Below, piece by piece: positions 18,884 through 30,010 of a DNA stretch of 64,000 bases. The stretch comes from Rhynchopus euleeides (taxonomy: Eukaryota; Euglenozoa; Diplonemea; Diplonemida; Diplonemidae). Location of the stretch: the NCBI GenBank assembly GCA_963210315.1, contig OY723315.1:1116001-1180000 (forward strand), read 5' to 3'. The number at the start of each line of letters is the position of its first letter. Position 1 is the stretch's first letter. A program made the position numbers and the translations under genes. The notes beneath the pieces were generated by a model. The model ran no database searches, was not told where the DNA came from, and saw nothing but the letters and a program-made list of their open reading frames with translations.

Positions 18884-21226
18884 ATGCTGCGCAGGGCTGC
18901 TGCTCTGGTTTCCGCTGCTGTGCTGTGCGCAGGGCAGACAAACCCCGTGACAACTGTGACGCATGACACGCGCGCGTGCCGCCCTGGGTACAACCACTTC
19001 CAGTTCTGCAACACGAGCTTGTCTCGGAGTCATCGTGTGGATGCGCTGATTGATCTGCTGAAGGAAGATGAGATCCCCGCACTCCTGACGGCGCGCAGCA
19101 ACGAGATGGGGGGGCGCACGAACAACATCACGCGGCTGGGCATCCCGGAGTACGACTGGGGGCTGAACTGCATCCACGGGGTGGAGTCGTCGTGCCTCAT
19201 CACTAAGGCCGGCGTGACGTACTGCCCGACGTCGTTCCCCAACCCCGTCAACCTGGGAGCCAGCTTCAACAAGTCGTCGTGGCGCGACATGGCCTCCATC
19301 ATCGGTGTGGAGGCGCGTGCCCTGTGGCTGGGGGGTGCCACGGAGCACACTGGCGAACCACGCCCGCACATCGGGCTGGACTGCTGGTCGCCCAACATCA
19401 ACATCAACCACGACCCGCGGTGGGGACGCAACCAGGAGGTGCCGTCGGAGGACCCGCTTGTCAACGGGCTGTTCGGCACGCTGTACACACAGGGCCAGCA
19501 GAACTCTGCTGATGAGACGCGCTTCCTGCAGGGCATCACGACTCTGAAGCACTGGGATGCGTACAACCTGGAGACGGGTGATGGGGTGAGCCGCCTCGCC
19601 TTCAACGCCATCGTTGACAACGCGACATTTGCTGAGACCTTCTTCCCCGCCTTCAAGGCCTCTGTGACGCACGGGGGGGCGCGCGGTGTGATGTGCTCCT
19701 ACAACGCGGTGAACGGCATCCCCGCCTGCGCGTCGCCCTTCCTCTCGCATGTCATGCGCGACGTGTGGGGGTTCGAAGGGTACGTCTCCTCTGACACAGG
19801 CGCTGTGGAGTTTATGTACACCGAGCACACTTACGTCAGAAATGGGGAGGAGGCATCGTGCAAAGCGATCAAGGATGCCCGCACGGACATCGACAGTGGG
19901 AGCATCTACTACAAACATCTCCTGTCCGGGGTGAGGAAGGGGCTGTGCTCGATGGAGGATGTGAAGGGTGCCCTGCGGAACGCTCTCGGCCTGCTGTTCG
20001 ACATGGGGCTGTTCGACCCTGTGGAGGACCAGCCCCTGTGGAAGGTGCCTCTGCAGGAGGTGGGGAAGGCAGCGTCGCTCGGCGCATCGGAGCGGATGTC
20101 GATGGAGAGCATGGTGCTGCTGAAGAACGATAAGGCCCTGCCCCTGTCGGCAGGCAAGAAGTACGCTGTGCTGGGTCCGCACTACGCAGCACAGTCAGCT
20201 CTCGTGGGAAACTACCTGGGGCAGCTGTGCCCGGATGCGACATTGGACTGCATTGAGACCCTGGAGGCTGCGGTGAAGCGTGTGAGCAAGGGTACTGTTG
20301 TGTCTGCTGCGGGGTGCGACGTCAACACTACCGACACCTCTGGCTTTGACGCAGCACTCTCTCTGATCGACGGTGCGGATGCTGTCATCCTTGCGGTCGG
20401 AATTGATCAGAGTATTGAGGCCGAAAGTCACGACCGCACGTCTATCGCCCTGCCTGGCGTGCAGTCGCAGTTGGTGTCGCAGGTGATTGCGAAGGCGGCA
20501 GAGTCGTCGACACCTGTGGTGCTGGTGCTGATCAACGGCGGGATGGTGTCGCTGGGGAAGGATGTGATTGCGTCTGCCAACGGTATTGTAGAGGCATTCT
20601 ACCCTGGGTTCTTCGGGGCGTCTGCTGTGGCGGCCACGCTGTTTGGGGAGAACGACCGTCTCGGGGGGAAGATGCCGTACACGGTGTACCCTGCGGAGTA
20701 CACGCAGCAGGTCAACATGTCGCTGATGTCGATGAACGCAAGGGGGACACCTGGGCGGTCCTACAAGTACTACACGGGTGAGACGGAGTTTGAGTTCGGG
20801 TTCGGGCTGTCGTACACCACCTTCAGCCTGTCGGCACAGATGGAGGGGGGCGCACCGACATGTGCTGACCACACCACGGGTGGGCGTGTCGTCGTGACTG
20901 TGAAGAACACGGGCGCTGTGACGGGTGACAACGTGATCTTCTTCTATGTCATGGGCGGGACCACGGGCACAGGGCTGCCGGTGGTCAAGAAGCTTGTCGG
21001 GTTCGAGCGTGTCCACCTTGCGAACGGTGCAGACGCACAGGTGGAGCTGGCCCTGACTGCCGACCTCTTCCTGGACGTGGAGGAGAACGGGGACCACACC
21101 TGCAGGCCGGCTGTGCGGACACTGCGTGTCAGCGACGGCATCGCCTCGCAGGACCTCAGCGTGCACGTGGGCGGCAGCACCTCCAAGTTCTTCAGCTTCC
21201 CCGACGTCCCTCCCCGTAGGCACTAG
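18884..21226 (+). CDS. Secreted glycoside hydrolase family 3 (beta-xylosidase/beta-glucosidase-like), copy 2
   Basis: This 780-residue paralogue of 5645-7990 starts at ATG 18884 with a signal peptide (MLRRAAALVSAAVLCAGQ). The GH3 barrel motifs are conserved: WSPNININHDPRWGRNQE, KHWDAY and YVSSDTGA, with Asp304 the expected nucleophile. The second-domain loop reads IDQSIEAESHDR, the canonical form in which the family's acid/base glutamate (Glu512 or Glu514) sits. The C-terminal domain ends with the FnIII-like FGFGLSYTTF region. The N-terminal third is clearly diverged from copy 1, apart from an identical block at the active-site cleft. The last ~1070 bases are nearly identical, pointing to gene conversion across 13 kb of transposon DNA. 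There are no introns. Of the two copies, this one has the more orthodox active site. Confidence 0.93.
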   Translation: MLRRAAALVSAAVLCAGQTNPVTTVTHDTRACRPGYNHFQFCNTSLSRSHRVDALIDLLKEDEIPALLTARSNEMGGRTNNITRLGIPEYDWGLNCIHGVESSCLITKAGVTYCPTSFPNPVNLGASFNKSSWRDMASIIGVEARALWLGGATEHTGEPRPHIGLDCWSPNININHDPRWGRNQEVPSEDPLVNGLFGTLYTQGQQNSADETRFLQGITTLKHWDAYNLETGDGVSRLAFNAIVDNATFAETFFPAFKASVTHGGARGVMCSYNAVNGIPACASPFLSHVMRDVWGFEGYVSSDTGAVEFMYTEHTYVRNGEEASCKAIKDARTDIDSGSIYYKHLLSGVRKGLCSMEDVKGALRNALGLLFDMGLFDPVEDQPLWKVPLQEVGKAASLGASERMSMESMVLLKNDKALPLSAGKKYAVLGPHYAAQSALVGNYLGQLCPDATLDCIETLEAAVKRVSKGTVVSAAGCDVNTTDTSGFDAALSLIDGADAVILAVGIDQSIEAESHDRTSIALPGVQSQLVSQVIAKAAESSTPVVLVLINGGMVSLGKDVIASANGIVEAFYPGFFGASAVAATLFGENDRLGGKMPYTVYPAEYTQQVNMSLMSMNARGTPGRSYKYYTGETEFEFGFGLSYTTFSLSAQMEGGAPTCADHTTGGRVVVTVKNTGAVTGDNVIFFYVMGGTTGTGLPVVKKLVGFERVHLANGADAQVELALTADLFLDVEENGDHTCRPAVRTLRVSDGIASQDLSVHVGGSTSKFFSFPDVPPRRH

Positions 21227-22518
21227 AATCACTAGGCAGACCGCATGCACGCCACCGCGAAATGCCGTAGCATGCCGGAGCCTTGCTCGTGGTGCCGTTT
21301 TGTCCACCGGGGCAATCTCTCTGGGCTGGCCTTGCTGTCTGGATCCTGCCCAAGAGAGACGCTGTGCCGCCGCGCTTTTCGCGCCTGCATATTTTTCAAT
21401 TTTTGTTTGACCCACTCCGCTATTTCCCCTGTGCATTGCACTCGGTGCAGTGCCTACAACCAGGACCCACATTGCTGGAGGGCGCAGCTCCTTGTTTCAC
21501 CCCCCCACCGCACAGCAAGCGGATGAACCGCACGGGTCAGTGACGCCTCTGCCCCTGTTGTATCGGCATCAATAAGAACACACGCATGCACCCTCCTCCT
21601 TGGTGGAGTCGCCCAGGCAGACTGCACGCACGGCAGCCACGCCTGCCGTGGCTGTCAATGCAGACAATGTGTCTGCCTTCGTTGGTGTTTGTTGTGTTGT
21701 GAAGTTGGCATTCAGGTCTCTTCACCTTCTTTGCGTGGATCTTCCCGAACACGCCAAACACCTAGGACGTGCACATATTTTTTTTGAGGAAATGTCACTC
21801 CGCCACAGCCAAGCGTCCTCCGCACACCACTCGCCTCACCCATCATCACATGAGTTGAGGTTTTGTGCGTAGAAGCGCATCACAAACAAAAACAAACGTG
21901 CTGTTGTGGCATTTTCCATGTTAGTTCCCGCACCCCTTCCTCTCTCATTCGACACGTGCTCGCCACCTTTCCTCCCAAGGAACTCACGGCACCTTGTCCG
22001 ACAGCATTAGGATCCTCTGCCGCCCCCCACACACGAGGTGTTTATCTTACGCTGTGCTCTATCCGGAACTCTTCCCCTTCCCCCCCCGCCCAGTGTGACA
22101 AAGTGAGAAGAAAATGAGGGGCGCTCTTCCTTTTCCCCTCCCTGGCTGATGAGCCGTGACGAGTGGTGACTGGTAGCAAAGCCATCCCCTCCTCCCCACC
22201 AACGTTTATACAATCCTCAGGGCCTCCCACCCGCGCCACTTCGTATGGCTTCTCTGTGCATCGACGTGCGCGTCCAGAACACAAGAGAATCTTTACAGCC
22301 GGGAAGAGGAAACGGGAAAGGGAACCCTGTTGTACAAAATACGCCAATATTATGACATGTCCTTGGCACCCCACCCACCCCACCTCCCCCCCCCCCCCCC
22401 CTCGCTGAACTCCGCTGGAACCCTTTTGACAACTGTGCCTGCATGTTCCACCTCGCATCCAGCATCCCCTCCTACATCCCCACTCAGGTGCATACACAGC
22501 CCGCCACACCCCATCATC
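21227..22518. other. GH3 3' flank (shared), degenerate palindromic repeat, kinesin leader
   Basis: 21227-21588 is homologous to the flank of GH3 copy 1. 22093-22188 looks like a decayed copy of the ~110-bp palindromic family (GACAAAGTGAGAA ... GTGACTGGTAGC). 22360-22500 is pyrimidine-rich with CAGs ending at 22487 and 22499 just before the kinesin start. No other gene is seen. Confidence 0.5.
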
Positions 22519-24546
22519 ATGAGGGAGACTGTGAGCATCGCAGCCGGCGGGCCAGTCATGGCCTGCCCAGGGGCGTGGAGCTTCGCCATGCTTTCCTGTG
22601 CAGACCTGCCCTCCCGTCTCGCAATGTGCAAAGTCAACCGCGCCTGGCACCGCGAGACTCTGGGAAGCCCTGACGACAGCCCGTTCTGGGCATTCATGGA
22701 GGACCGTCTCGCTGTGGAGAGGGCGCTCTACAGGTCGCCTGTGCCGCGTGCGGACCGGTTTGCAGCCCTGCAGTCTGCAAAGGGTGCCTTTCTCTATGCG
22801 TACAACCTGAGGGATATGTGGGGTCTCGCCCATGCCGAAGAGAAGGAGAAGTCCGACGGGGAGCGGGCGGGCGAAACCTTTAAAATTCGTGTCTGCGCGC
22901 GCTTCCGCCCGGAGGATAAGAAGAGGATCAAGGCGGAGCTGGAGACGCGCGGGTCGCGGCGGGGCGTGGTGCTCCCCCTCCACCAGCGCATCCAGGGCAT
23001 CAAGCGGGCCAACGGGATCACCGACACGGCGCAGGCTGCGAGGCTGTTGATGAAGGAGCGGGAGGAGGGCGAGGCTTCCGCATCTATTTCCTCCGCAACC
23101 TCGCAGGTGCTGGACATCAGCACCGGGTCCAACAGCGTGATGACGATCGCCCCGGGTGTCGGGATGCGCGCCTTCACCCTGGATGCTGTATTCAGGGGTG
23201 AGGCAACTCAGCGCCAGGTGTATATCGCGTCCGGAGCCCCGATTGTCCGCGACTTCATCAACGGGACAGACGCATGCTGCATCGTGTTCGGGCAGACGGG
23301 GTCCGGCAAGACGCACACCATGTTTGGCGAAGGCCTTGGGGAGCACGCAGGGATCGTCCCCCAGGCCTGCGCTGAGGTGTTTGACGCGATTTCGCAGCGC
23401 CAGTTCGACTGCGACATCGACCCCCAGGTGGCCGTGGCATACATCGAGGTGTTCGGTGATGAGGTGTGCGACCTGCTGTCAGGTGGAGACCTCGTCATGC
23501 AGAACCGCTCCGCCGCACACAGGTGGGTGCTGGAGGGGCGCGCGCAGCACGCCGTCTCCGGGCTGCCGGAGGCGCTGGCCCTGCTGGAGGAGGGCGACAA
23601 GCAGAAGCGCCGCGCAGCCACCCTGATGAACGAGCGGTCATCCCGTGCGCACACGCTGTACATCATGACCCTCCAGCAGACCCACCGCGTCACAGGCGTC
23701 ACCAACAAGTCGATGCTGGTGCTGGCTGACTTGGGTGGTTCTGAGGACACCAAGAGGTCAGGCGCAGCCGCGTCGATCACCGCTGCAGGCATCAAGCCTG
23801 ACCAGGAGGACCGGCTTGGGATGGGCGAGCATGCGGAGGCCGAGGGTCCCCCCGAGGAGACGGACACCGCCATGGCAGGCCAGGACGACGACGCCGGGCT
23901 GAGCGACAGCCCTGGGGAGACGCCGAAGGCGAAATGGGCGCAGTACTACCGCAACAGGCAGAGGATGCAGGAGGCGATCCACATCAACATGGGGCTGCTG
24001 GCGCTGAAGAACTGCGTGAGGGCGCTGCATGCGCGCCAGGGGGGAGACAAGGTGCACGTGCCCTACCAGGACAGCAAGCTGACCAACCTGCTCTCCGGTG
24101 TGCTGGGGGGAAAGGCCTCGACCTGTGTTGTGGTGACGGGAAGCCCCTTCCCCTCCGATGCCGTGGAGACGATCAACACGCTGCGCTTCGGAGAGGACTG
24201 CAGGGCGATCGAAACCTCCGGGTCAAAGCTCGACGCCACGGCGCGTGCCATCAAGCTGATAGTGGAGCAGCTCGATAAGGACATCGCCACCGCGCAGGAC
24301 GCCTACCAGAAGTCGGAGCAGTGGGTGAAGGAGCGTGTCAAGCGGAAGCGTGCGGCGGTGGAGGAGGAGGAGGCAGGCCTTGTGAAGGACGGTATGCGCT
24401 TCGGCGCTGACGGTCTTGCCCACGAGGTGCCTGCAGAGGAGGAGGAGGAGGAGGTGGACGTCTACCGCATGCGGGGTGGTGAGGCTGAGGGCGCACACCT
24501 GGAGGAGCTGCTCTCGCGCCGCCGCAAGCTGCTGGGGTGTGCGTGA
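22519..24546 (+). CDS. Divergent kinesin with N-terminal F-box-like segment
   Basis: A 675-residue protein from ATG 22519 (MRETVSIAAGG); the frame is open further upstream but has no ATG before the leader. Residues ~14-50 (LSCADLPSRLAMCKVNRAW) resemble an F-box. The motor follows: FKIRVCARFRP, the P-loop GQTGSGKT (258-265), switch I as NERSSRAH (371-378; most kinesins have SSRSH) and switch II as LADLGGSE (402-409; usually LVDLAGSE). An acidic ~70-residue insert then fills loop L11 before INMGLLALKNC, and the core ends at INTLRFGE. A short charged coiled coil and Glu-rich tail follow. A large insert also splits the first strand from the rest of the motor. It should bind ATP and microtubules, but the altered switches and L11 insert suggest unusual kinetics. 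There are no introns. Confidence 0.9.
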   Translation: MRETVSIAAGGPVMACPGAWSFAMLSCADLPSRLAMCKVNRAWHRETLGSPDDSPFWAFMEDRLAVERALYRSPVPRADRFAALQSAKGAFLYAYNLRDMWGLAHAEEKEKSDGERAGETFKIRVCARFRPEDKKRIKAELETRGSRRGVVLPLHQRIQGIKRANGITDTAQAARLLMKEREEGEASASISSATSQVLDISTGSNSVMTIAPGVGMRAFTLDAVFRGEATQRQVYIASGAPIVRDFINGTDACCIVFGQTGSGKTHTMFGEGLGEHAGIVPQACAEVFDAISQRQFDCDIDPQVAVAYIEVFGDEVCDLLSGGDLVMQNRSAAHRWVLEGRAQHAVSGLPEALALLEEGDKQKRRAATLMNERSSRAHTLYIMTLQQTHRVTGVTNKSMLVLADLGGSEDTKRSGAAASITAAGIKPDQEDRLGMGEHAEAEGPPEETDTAMAGQDDDAGLSDSPGETPKAKWAQYYRNRQRMQEAIHINMGLLALKNCVRALHARQGGDKVHVPYQDSKLTNLLSGVLGGKASTCVVVTGSPFPSDAVETINTLRFGEDCRAIETSGSKLDATARAIKLIVEQLDKDIATAQDAYQKSEQWVKERVKRKRAAVEEEEAGLVKDGMRFGADGLAHEVPAEEEEEEVDVYRMRGGEAEGAHLEELLSRRRKLLGCA

Positions 24547-26806
24547 TACGGAGCGAGGTGTGCTTGAGAGAGAGAGAGAGAGGAGGTTTGCAGCAACGGC
24601 TATCGGAGTTTTGTCTGATTTGCCTGGGGGCTGCCCCGCCCCTTTCCCCGAATACACCCCCCTCCCTCCCCATGCACGCACGGTGCGCGGGGGGCAAAAA
24701 ACCGTTGCTACGAAGGAGTCGTAGACCCGCGAGAGCTCCTCCCTCCGACCGAATGTAGTAGGATTAGGGGGGTCCTTGATAGTAGAGGCGAAGAGAATAG
24801 CCAAAAAAAACAATGCAAAGAAACGAAAAGTAATCCCGTCCCCGTCGTTAGAGTTCTAACACTTCCTCTCCAGGGTGGCCGCCACTGCTACCACCGCCCG
24901 GCACACCCACCGTTGTCGGACCGGCCTCATGGAGGCATGGCTTTGGCGGCGGCCCGGTGCCCCCATTCCCGTGATATTTCCATCCACCTTTGCCTATCCC
25001 CGGTGGTTTGGATTCTTCTCTGTTCCTTCCTCCCCCCAACCCCACCCACCCCCTCGTTCCTTTACTTTGCCCTTCTTCTTTTTCAGAGATATTGGTTTCC
25101 ATTATTATTTTTTTTTACCACAGGGGGCCCTCGCTACCAAGTGTGACTGAGTGAGAAAAAGTGAGAAGTCAGCCATGTTTGGCTGAAAACTGACGACTCG
25201 TGACTCATAGTGACTCGTAGCGAGGCCCCACAGCCAAGGGCTTTCTTTCGGATTGGGGCTTGTCTTGCAGCGGGTGTATCCCCCCGACACGCACATCGGT
25301 GCGCACAGCATACAGACATTTGCACGGCCCAAAAGGAGGAGTCGTCCAAAGTTATTATTTCCGTTATTACCCCCCACCACCTTAGGCATATCCATGGGCT
25401 GGCTTAGATAGCGCTGCCCACCATCCCACACACACCCACCCTCCCTTTCGGGTGGCTGTCCCACCCTCCTTGAGCCTCAGTGGTGTCAGGGGCAGCTAGC
25501 CCCCCCTGACACCCACGGTGCCTAAGGATGGGCAGGCGGGGGAGGGGGGCGGGGCGAATGGCTTCGTCAGACCTGGCTGATAACTCTGACGGAAAAGTTC
25601 CACAACACCTGCCTCCCCCCCGTCACCCACCCACGCCTTCCCCCCGGCTCTGTTGTGCAGGATGTGTTTAGTAACTTTACGTCGCGCTGAAAAGGCGTTT
25701 TTTGTTGTCGAGTGACGTGATTGCTTGTGTGTGTCTGGAGGATCCCTCCGAGAAATACCTCCAACTGCTGATGTGTCGTCCACAGAAGAACCCGGAATCA
25801 CTCAGCGCACAGCACAAACAATTTGTTCAAAATGGCGTGAGGGTGGGCTGGATGTGCCTTCCATTCTAAGGGGGTCTTTCGCTACGGGGTGATTGTCAGT
25901 GCATTTTGGTGCATTTCCTAAGGAAACTCGGTGAAAACTGACGAAGAAGAACGAATCATAGCGGCCAGCGAAGACCCCCTAAGGTGGCGTGTCGAACAAG
26001 GGAGTCCCCAACAGCAACGGCGGGGGGAATCACAGCCTACACTTCGTTTGTCGCCACCAGCGACCCCACCCTCCCGCTCTTGCGTTCAGATTCACATGCT
26101 GTGTGGCAGTGGAGTTTGTTGTCAGGATCCTCCTGGTTCACCCAGCAGTTAAACAGCTTGGCAGCCCCTCTTGTCGGGAGCTGCCAGAGGGGCCGTTCTA
26201 AACTCGAATCTTCTATTTTCCCCATAACATGTCCTGTTGTTCCGTGCATGATGGTGGCCGGTCAGAAGCTTCAGTTTGTGTGAAGAGCGGCGGTGCACGT
26301 CGCAACAATGAGGCATATCTCAAGGAATAATGATTCTGTCGTGTGCGCATGCTTCAAAACCCACCCGGGCCTGCCTGCGTAGGCCCAGGATCCCTCATGC
26401 ACGCACCTAATACCCCACCTCGTCTCGGGGTGGGTGGGAGGGGCAAGGTTTCGGCGGCTGGCGAAGTAGCGTGGCAGGATCTGGCTCCCACCCCACTACC
26501 CCCTCCCCCCCTTCCCTTTTTGAAAAGCCCCCCCTCCCCACGTGTGGCCTACAAACAAACAAACAACCGTACGCAAATACGCTACTTTCTACAATCAACC
26601 CCCCCCCTTCCCTTTTTGGAAATCAAAAACCGCACGCAAACCCCTTGCGGACCCACAACTCGCACAAAACCAAGCACAGGCTCCACCCCCCTCCCCGCGC
26701 ATTGCCCCTGCGCCATGTGGTGATGCGGCAGGGCCCTCGCGCTGCCCAAGCAACCCGCCCCCCACCCCCACCACCTCACTAGCGCTGCACCCGGGTGCCG
26801 GGGCCC
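24547..26806. other. Intergenic, no gene recognised
   Basis: Low-complexity pyrimidine tracts alternate with mixed sequence. It contains a palindromic repeat at 25123-25229. Short frames on both strands lack motifs and codon bias. The C-rich tract at ~26480-26790 is probably the leader of the glycosyltransferase gene. Confidence 0.5.
25123..25229. repeat. ~110-bp palindromic element, copy 1
   Basis: The ends are inverted (GGGGGCCCTCGCTACCA against TCGTAGCGAGGCCCC). The left arm continues GTGTGACTGAGTGAGAAAAA. The sequence recurs at 47695-47805, with a half copy at 14815 and a decayed one at 22093-22188. It is a short foldback or MITE family with no coding capacity. Confidence 0.7.
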
Positions 26807-29483
26807 ATGTCTGGCGAGCTCAGGCAGGTTGCAACCAGCGGCGGAAATGCAGGCGGTGCTGGGCCTCCCGATGGCTCTGGACACCCGGCACAGGCACCGC
26901 CCCTGGGGCGGCGGGGCGGGGCGAGGGGTGATGGAGGGGGCGGCGCGGCGCAGCCGCACCACCGGAGGGTCAGGCTGGGGGGCACGGTAGCCGTAGGGAT
27001 TTGCCTTGCCGCCACGCTCCTCCTGCATTACAGGGCAGCAGGGCATATCATCTCGCAGGGCGGTGGCGACCTCAGAACCTCAGAGCCTGCCGGCAGCACC
27101 GTCGCCTCCGCCGGGCAGCAGCAGCAGCGCCACCCCCACCTCCTCCACCACCAGCAACCCTCCCGGGGTGGCGGGGCGGGGTTGCAGTTGCAGCGAAACC
27201 AGAACCGAAGCCGAAACCAGCAGCAGGAGCAGCAGCAGCAGCAGCGCCAGGATGAGGGGGGGAATGCACCAGCCCTCACACGACCCGAGTGCCCCGCAGG
27301 CGCGACGGAGCGATCCGGGAAGGGGTGTGGGACGGGGTGCCGCGAGCACGGCATGCACACCTGCTGCACCCGCTCCCAGGCAGGCCTTTCGGAGCGCGGT
27401 TTCTACGACGACGTCCCGTTCCCCGTCGGGTTCGACGGGGGCGAGGCCCCTTTAGCGACACCCCGCCACGACACCACCCCGATCCGCCCCGGCGGCGGTG
27501 GGGGCGCGGGGGGGAGCAGCAGCAGCAGCGCTGCGGGCCCCCCGCCTCTGCGCTGCTGGGGCCCCTTCGGGGACCCCCTCCCGAAGCTGCCCAGCTGGCT
27601 CCCCACGCTCTGGGGTGCGCTGCATGCCGATGGGGGTGTTCCCCTGCTGCGGGGGCTGGCGGAGCGTCTGGCGGAGGGGCGCGGGGGCTCCGCCTTCACC
27701 GTGTGGGTCGCTGCGAAGTTCATGCCCCCCCAGAAGGAGGGGCGGAATGTGAGGGGTGATGCCGTCGATGCACCCACGCGCGGGAGGGACAACGCGTATT
27801 ATCTGAAGGAGTACGGCTCGGTTTACAGCACCTCATTCCCGGGGCCCGGGAAGGCGGTTTACAACGCACAGCTCGTGTCGAAGAAGGCACTAGTGGTCTG
27901 CATGTGGGAGAGGCTGCATGTCAACCTATTCAACTGCAGCGTTGGCTCCACAGGGGTGTCCTTTCCAATCCACTTCTGCCAGTGCAGGCACTGCCATGAC
28001 CAGATGGTGCAGGCGGATGGGGGTGCCTCAGCAGGCCGAGGGGCGCCTGCGCCTTCCACTGAGCTGAAGGACTCCGGCGGTGGGGTGAAGTGGGTGCCGT
28101 ATGCAGCGGCGGGCTCTGCCCGGGCTGGGGGGGTGGCGGGTGGGGCGTGTGTCGATGCGGCATCGGCCCCGTGGCTGCTGCCCCGGTCGAAGGAGACGGG
28201 GGAGACGATTTTCCCTTACGAGGGCCTGCACCTCGACCTGGGGAGGCTGCTGGAGGTGCAGGCGGATCGGAACAAGGTTGTAGTGGTGTTCATCTTCAAC
28301 AGGTTTTGGGTGGACCACCTGCACAACGTGGTGCACAGCATGGCCCGGTTCACCGGGATGCGGAACTACATCGTGGCGACGCTGGACTGCGAGAGCCTGG
28401 AGCTCTGCCTGAAGAACAGGCTCCCCTGCTTCAATGCTGAGAGGTTTGCGGAGACGGAGGCTGACATGAAGGAGGGCGCCAAAGGCTTCCAGAAGGGGTT
28501 CCAGCGTAAGGTGACAGAGGAGCTGTCGTGGATCAAGCCGCGGCTTGCCCTGAAGGTGATGTCGCTGGGGTTCCACTTCCTGATGGCGGATATGGACATG
28601 TCGTTCCATGCGGATCCGATGCAGAACGTTGTGACTCGGGGGCATGACTTCACGCATCAGTGCGATACGCCGACGAAGTATAGCATCAACACCGGGTTCT
28701 ATCTGCTGAAGTCGAACCTCAGGGCTCAGAGGCTGTTTGAAAACATCATGGTGTTCCCGCCGCACCGTTTGTCGGATCAGAATGCACTGAAGCTTGTGGC
28801 AAAGTATGACCATACCCACGGGGCTTCGAGCGGCTGCCTCGACAGATGGGCGTACAACATGAAGTGCAACTACAAGGTTCCCAAGTCGGAGAAGCACGTC
28901 GGTGGGGCCCGCACATTCCAATGGAAGCCCCAGCAGAAGGACAGGTCGAAGTTTGACTGGTACATCTTCCACGCGACCTGCCTCGACGGTGCGATTGCTA
29001 AGATAAACTGGCTGCGCGCATCCAACGCTTGGTTCCTCGACGATCTCGATGCTGTGACGAAGAAGCCTTACTGCATGGTATGCATTGCCGCAGCCCAGCT
29101 GGAGGAAGCCCCCTTTTGTGACATACTACTGGAGCTTACGAAGGGTCTTAAATCGGGCGCATTCTCTCCTTCTCTCCCCCCCCCCCCCCCTCTCTCGAGT
29201 GAACGGATATCATCAATCTTGTGCCCCCTTCTACTTCTACTTCACGACCCCACCCCCTCCTGGTGGGTGTTGGGAGAATTGCCTCTCTCTTCACTCTCGA
29301 TAACAGATAACCGATATAACCCCCTCTCCAAGGTGCCATCACACCCGCACCCCCACACCCTTGCAGGTGTACGAGAGCCCTGATGGGACCGTGCGGCGCT
29401 TCGACAACCTGACACGTCGCACCTTACACAGTGCGAAGTATCCCACTGAGCTCGATCCACAGTACTCCCAGGAACGACACTGA
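26807..29483 (+). CDS. Golgi-type glycosyltransferase (nucleotide-diphospho-sugar transferase, GT77-like)
   Basis: Two exons (26807-29077 and 29367-29483) encode 795 residues; the 289-bp intron has a GTATGC donor. Start ATG 26807 is the first in frame. Residues ~57-73 form one hydrophobic segment (VAVGICLAATLLL), making a type II membrane protein whose stem is Gln/Pro/Gly-rich and low in complexity. The luminal domain (~490-750) matches the Nucleotid_trans family: VVVFIFNRFWVDHLHNVVHS, NYIVATLDCESLELC, LGFHFLMADMDMSF with the metal-binding DxD at 595-597, and NTGFYLLKSN. The second exon gives YESPDGTVRRFDN and the C-terminus. Without splicing the frame runs into a low-complexity tail, which supports the intron. 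Expected role: transfer of a sugar (galactose- or arabinose-like in known members) onto glycans in the Golgi; the donor is not predictable. Confidence 0.85.
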
Positions 29484-30010
29484 GGGCCTGTGGAAGGGAG
29501 GGGGGGCGGGGCGGGGTGGGTGGGTGGGTGGGTGGGGTAGGTGTGGTATTGAGGCCCCTGCCCCTCCCGCCCCTCCGTGTTTCCCTAGAGCCTAACCGAG
29601 CAACACCTATCTGTGGGGGGGGGGGAGGGGGGGGATGGAGTGCAGATGTGGCTGGGGTGTCACACTCCCCCCCACCTGCACTCCGCCCTGACACACCCCC
29701 CCCCCCCTCCGCCTCCTGCCCCTACCCCTGCCGACAGTTTGCCCTTCCGTGCCGCCTAAGTCTCAAAAAAGAGAATGCACCCCCCCCCCACCCCCCATCC
29801 GCCCTATCCCCTATCCCCTCTCCCACCCCTCAGCCTCAGAGCCACCATCTCCAGCTTTTGGAAACGCCCCCCCTCCCCCCGTCTGTATTTTCTCTCTTTT
29901 TTCTATTCTTTCGACAACCCCCCTCCCCAAAGCCACCAACACCACCACCACCACCGCCGCCTCCTCCACCACCCCTGCCCCCAGCTGCAGGGGAGCCGCA
30001 TGCCTGCAGG
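29484..30010. other. Pyrimidine-rich intergenic region
   Basis: GTGG tandem repeats near 29516-29535 (G-quadruplex-prone) are followed by ~300 bases of C/T-rich DNA ending in a CAG at 29990, 20 bases before the next ATG. No coding signal is present. Confidence 0.55.

Noticed and set aside
18854-21472. Long antisense frames over GH3 copy 2 (and similar ones over copy 1 at 6959-8050)
   Set aside because: His/Arg/Val-rich shadow translations of the conserved GH3 sense frame; they recur in both copies only because the DNA is duplicated.
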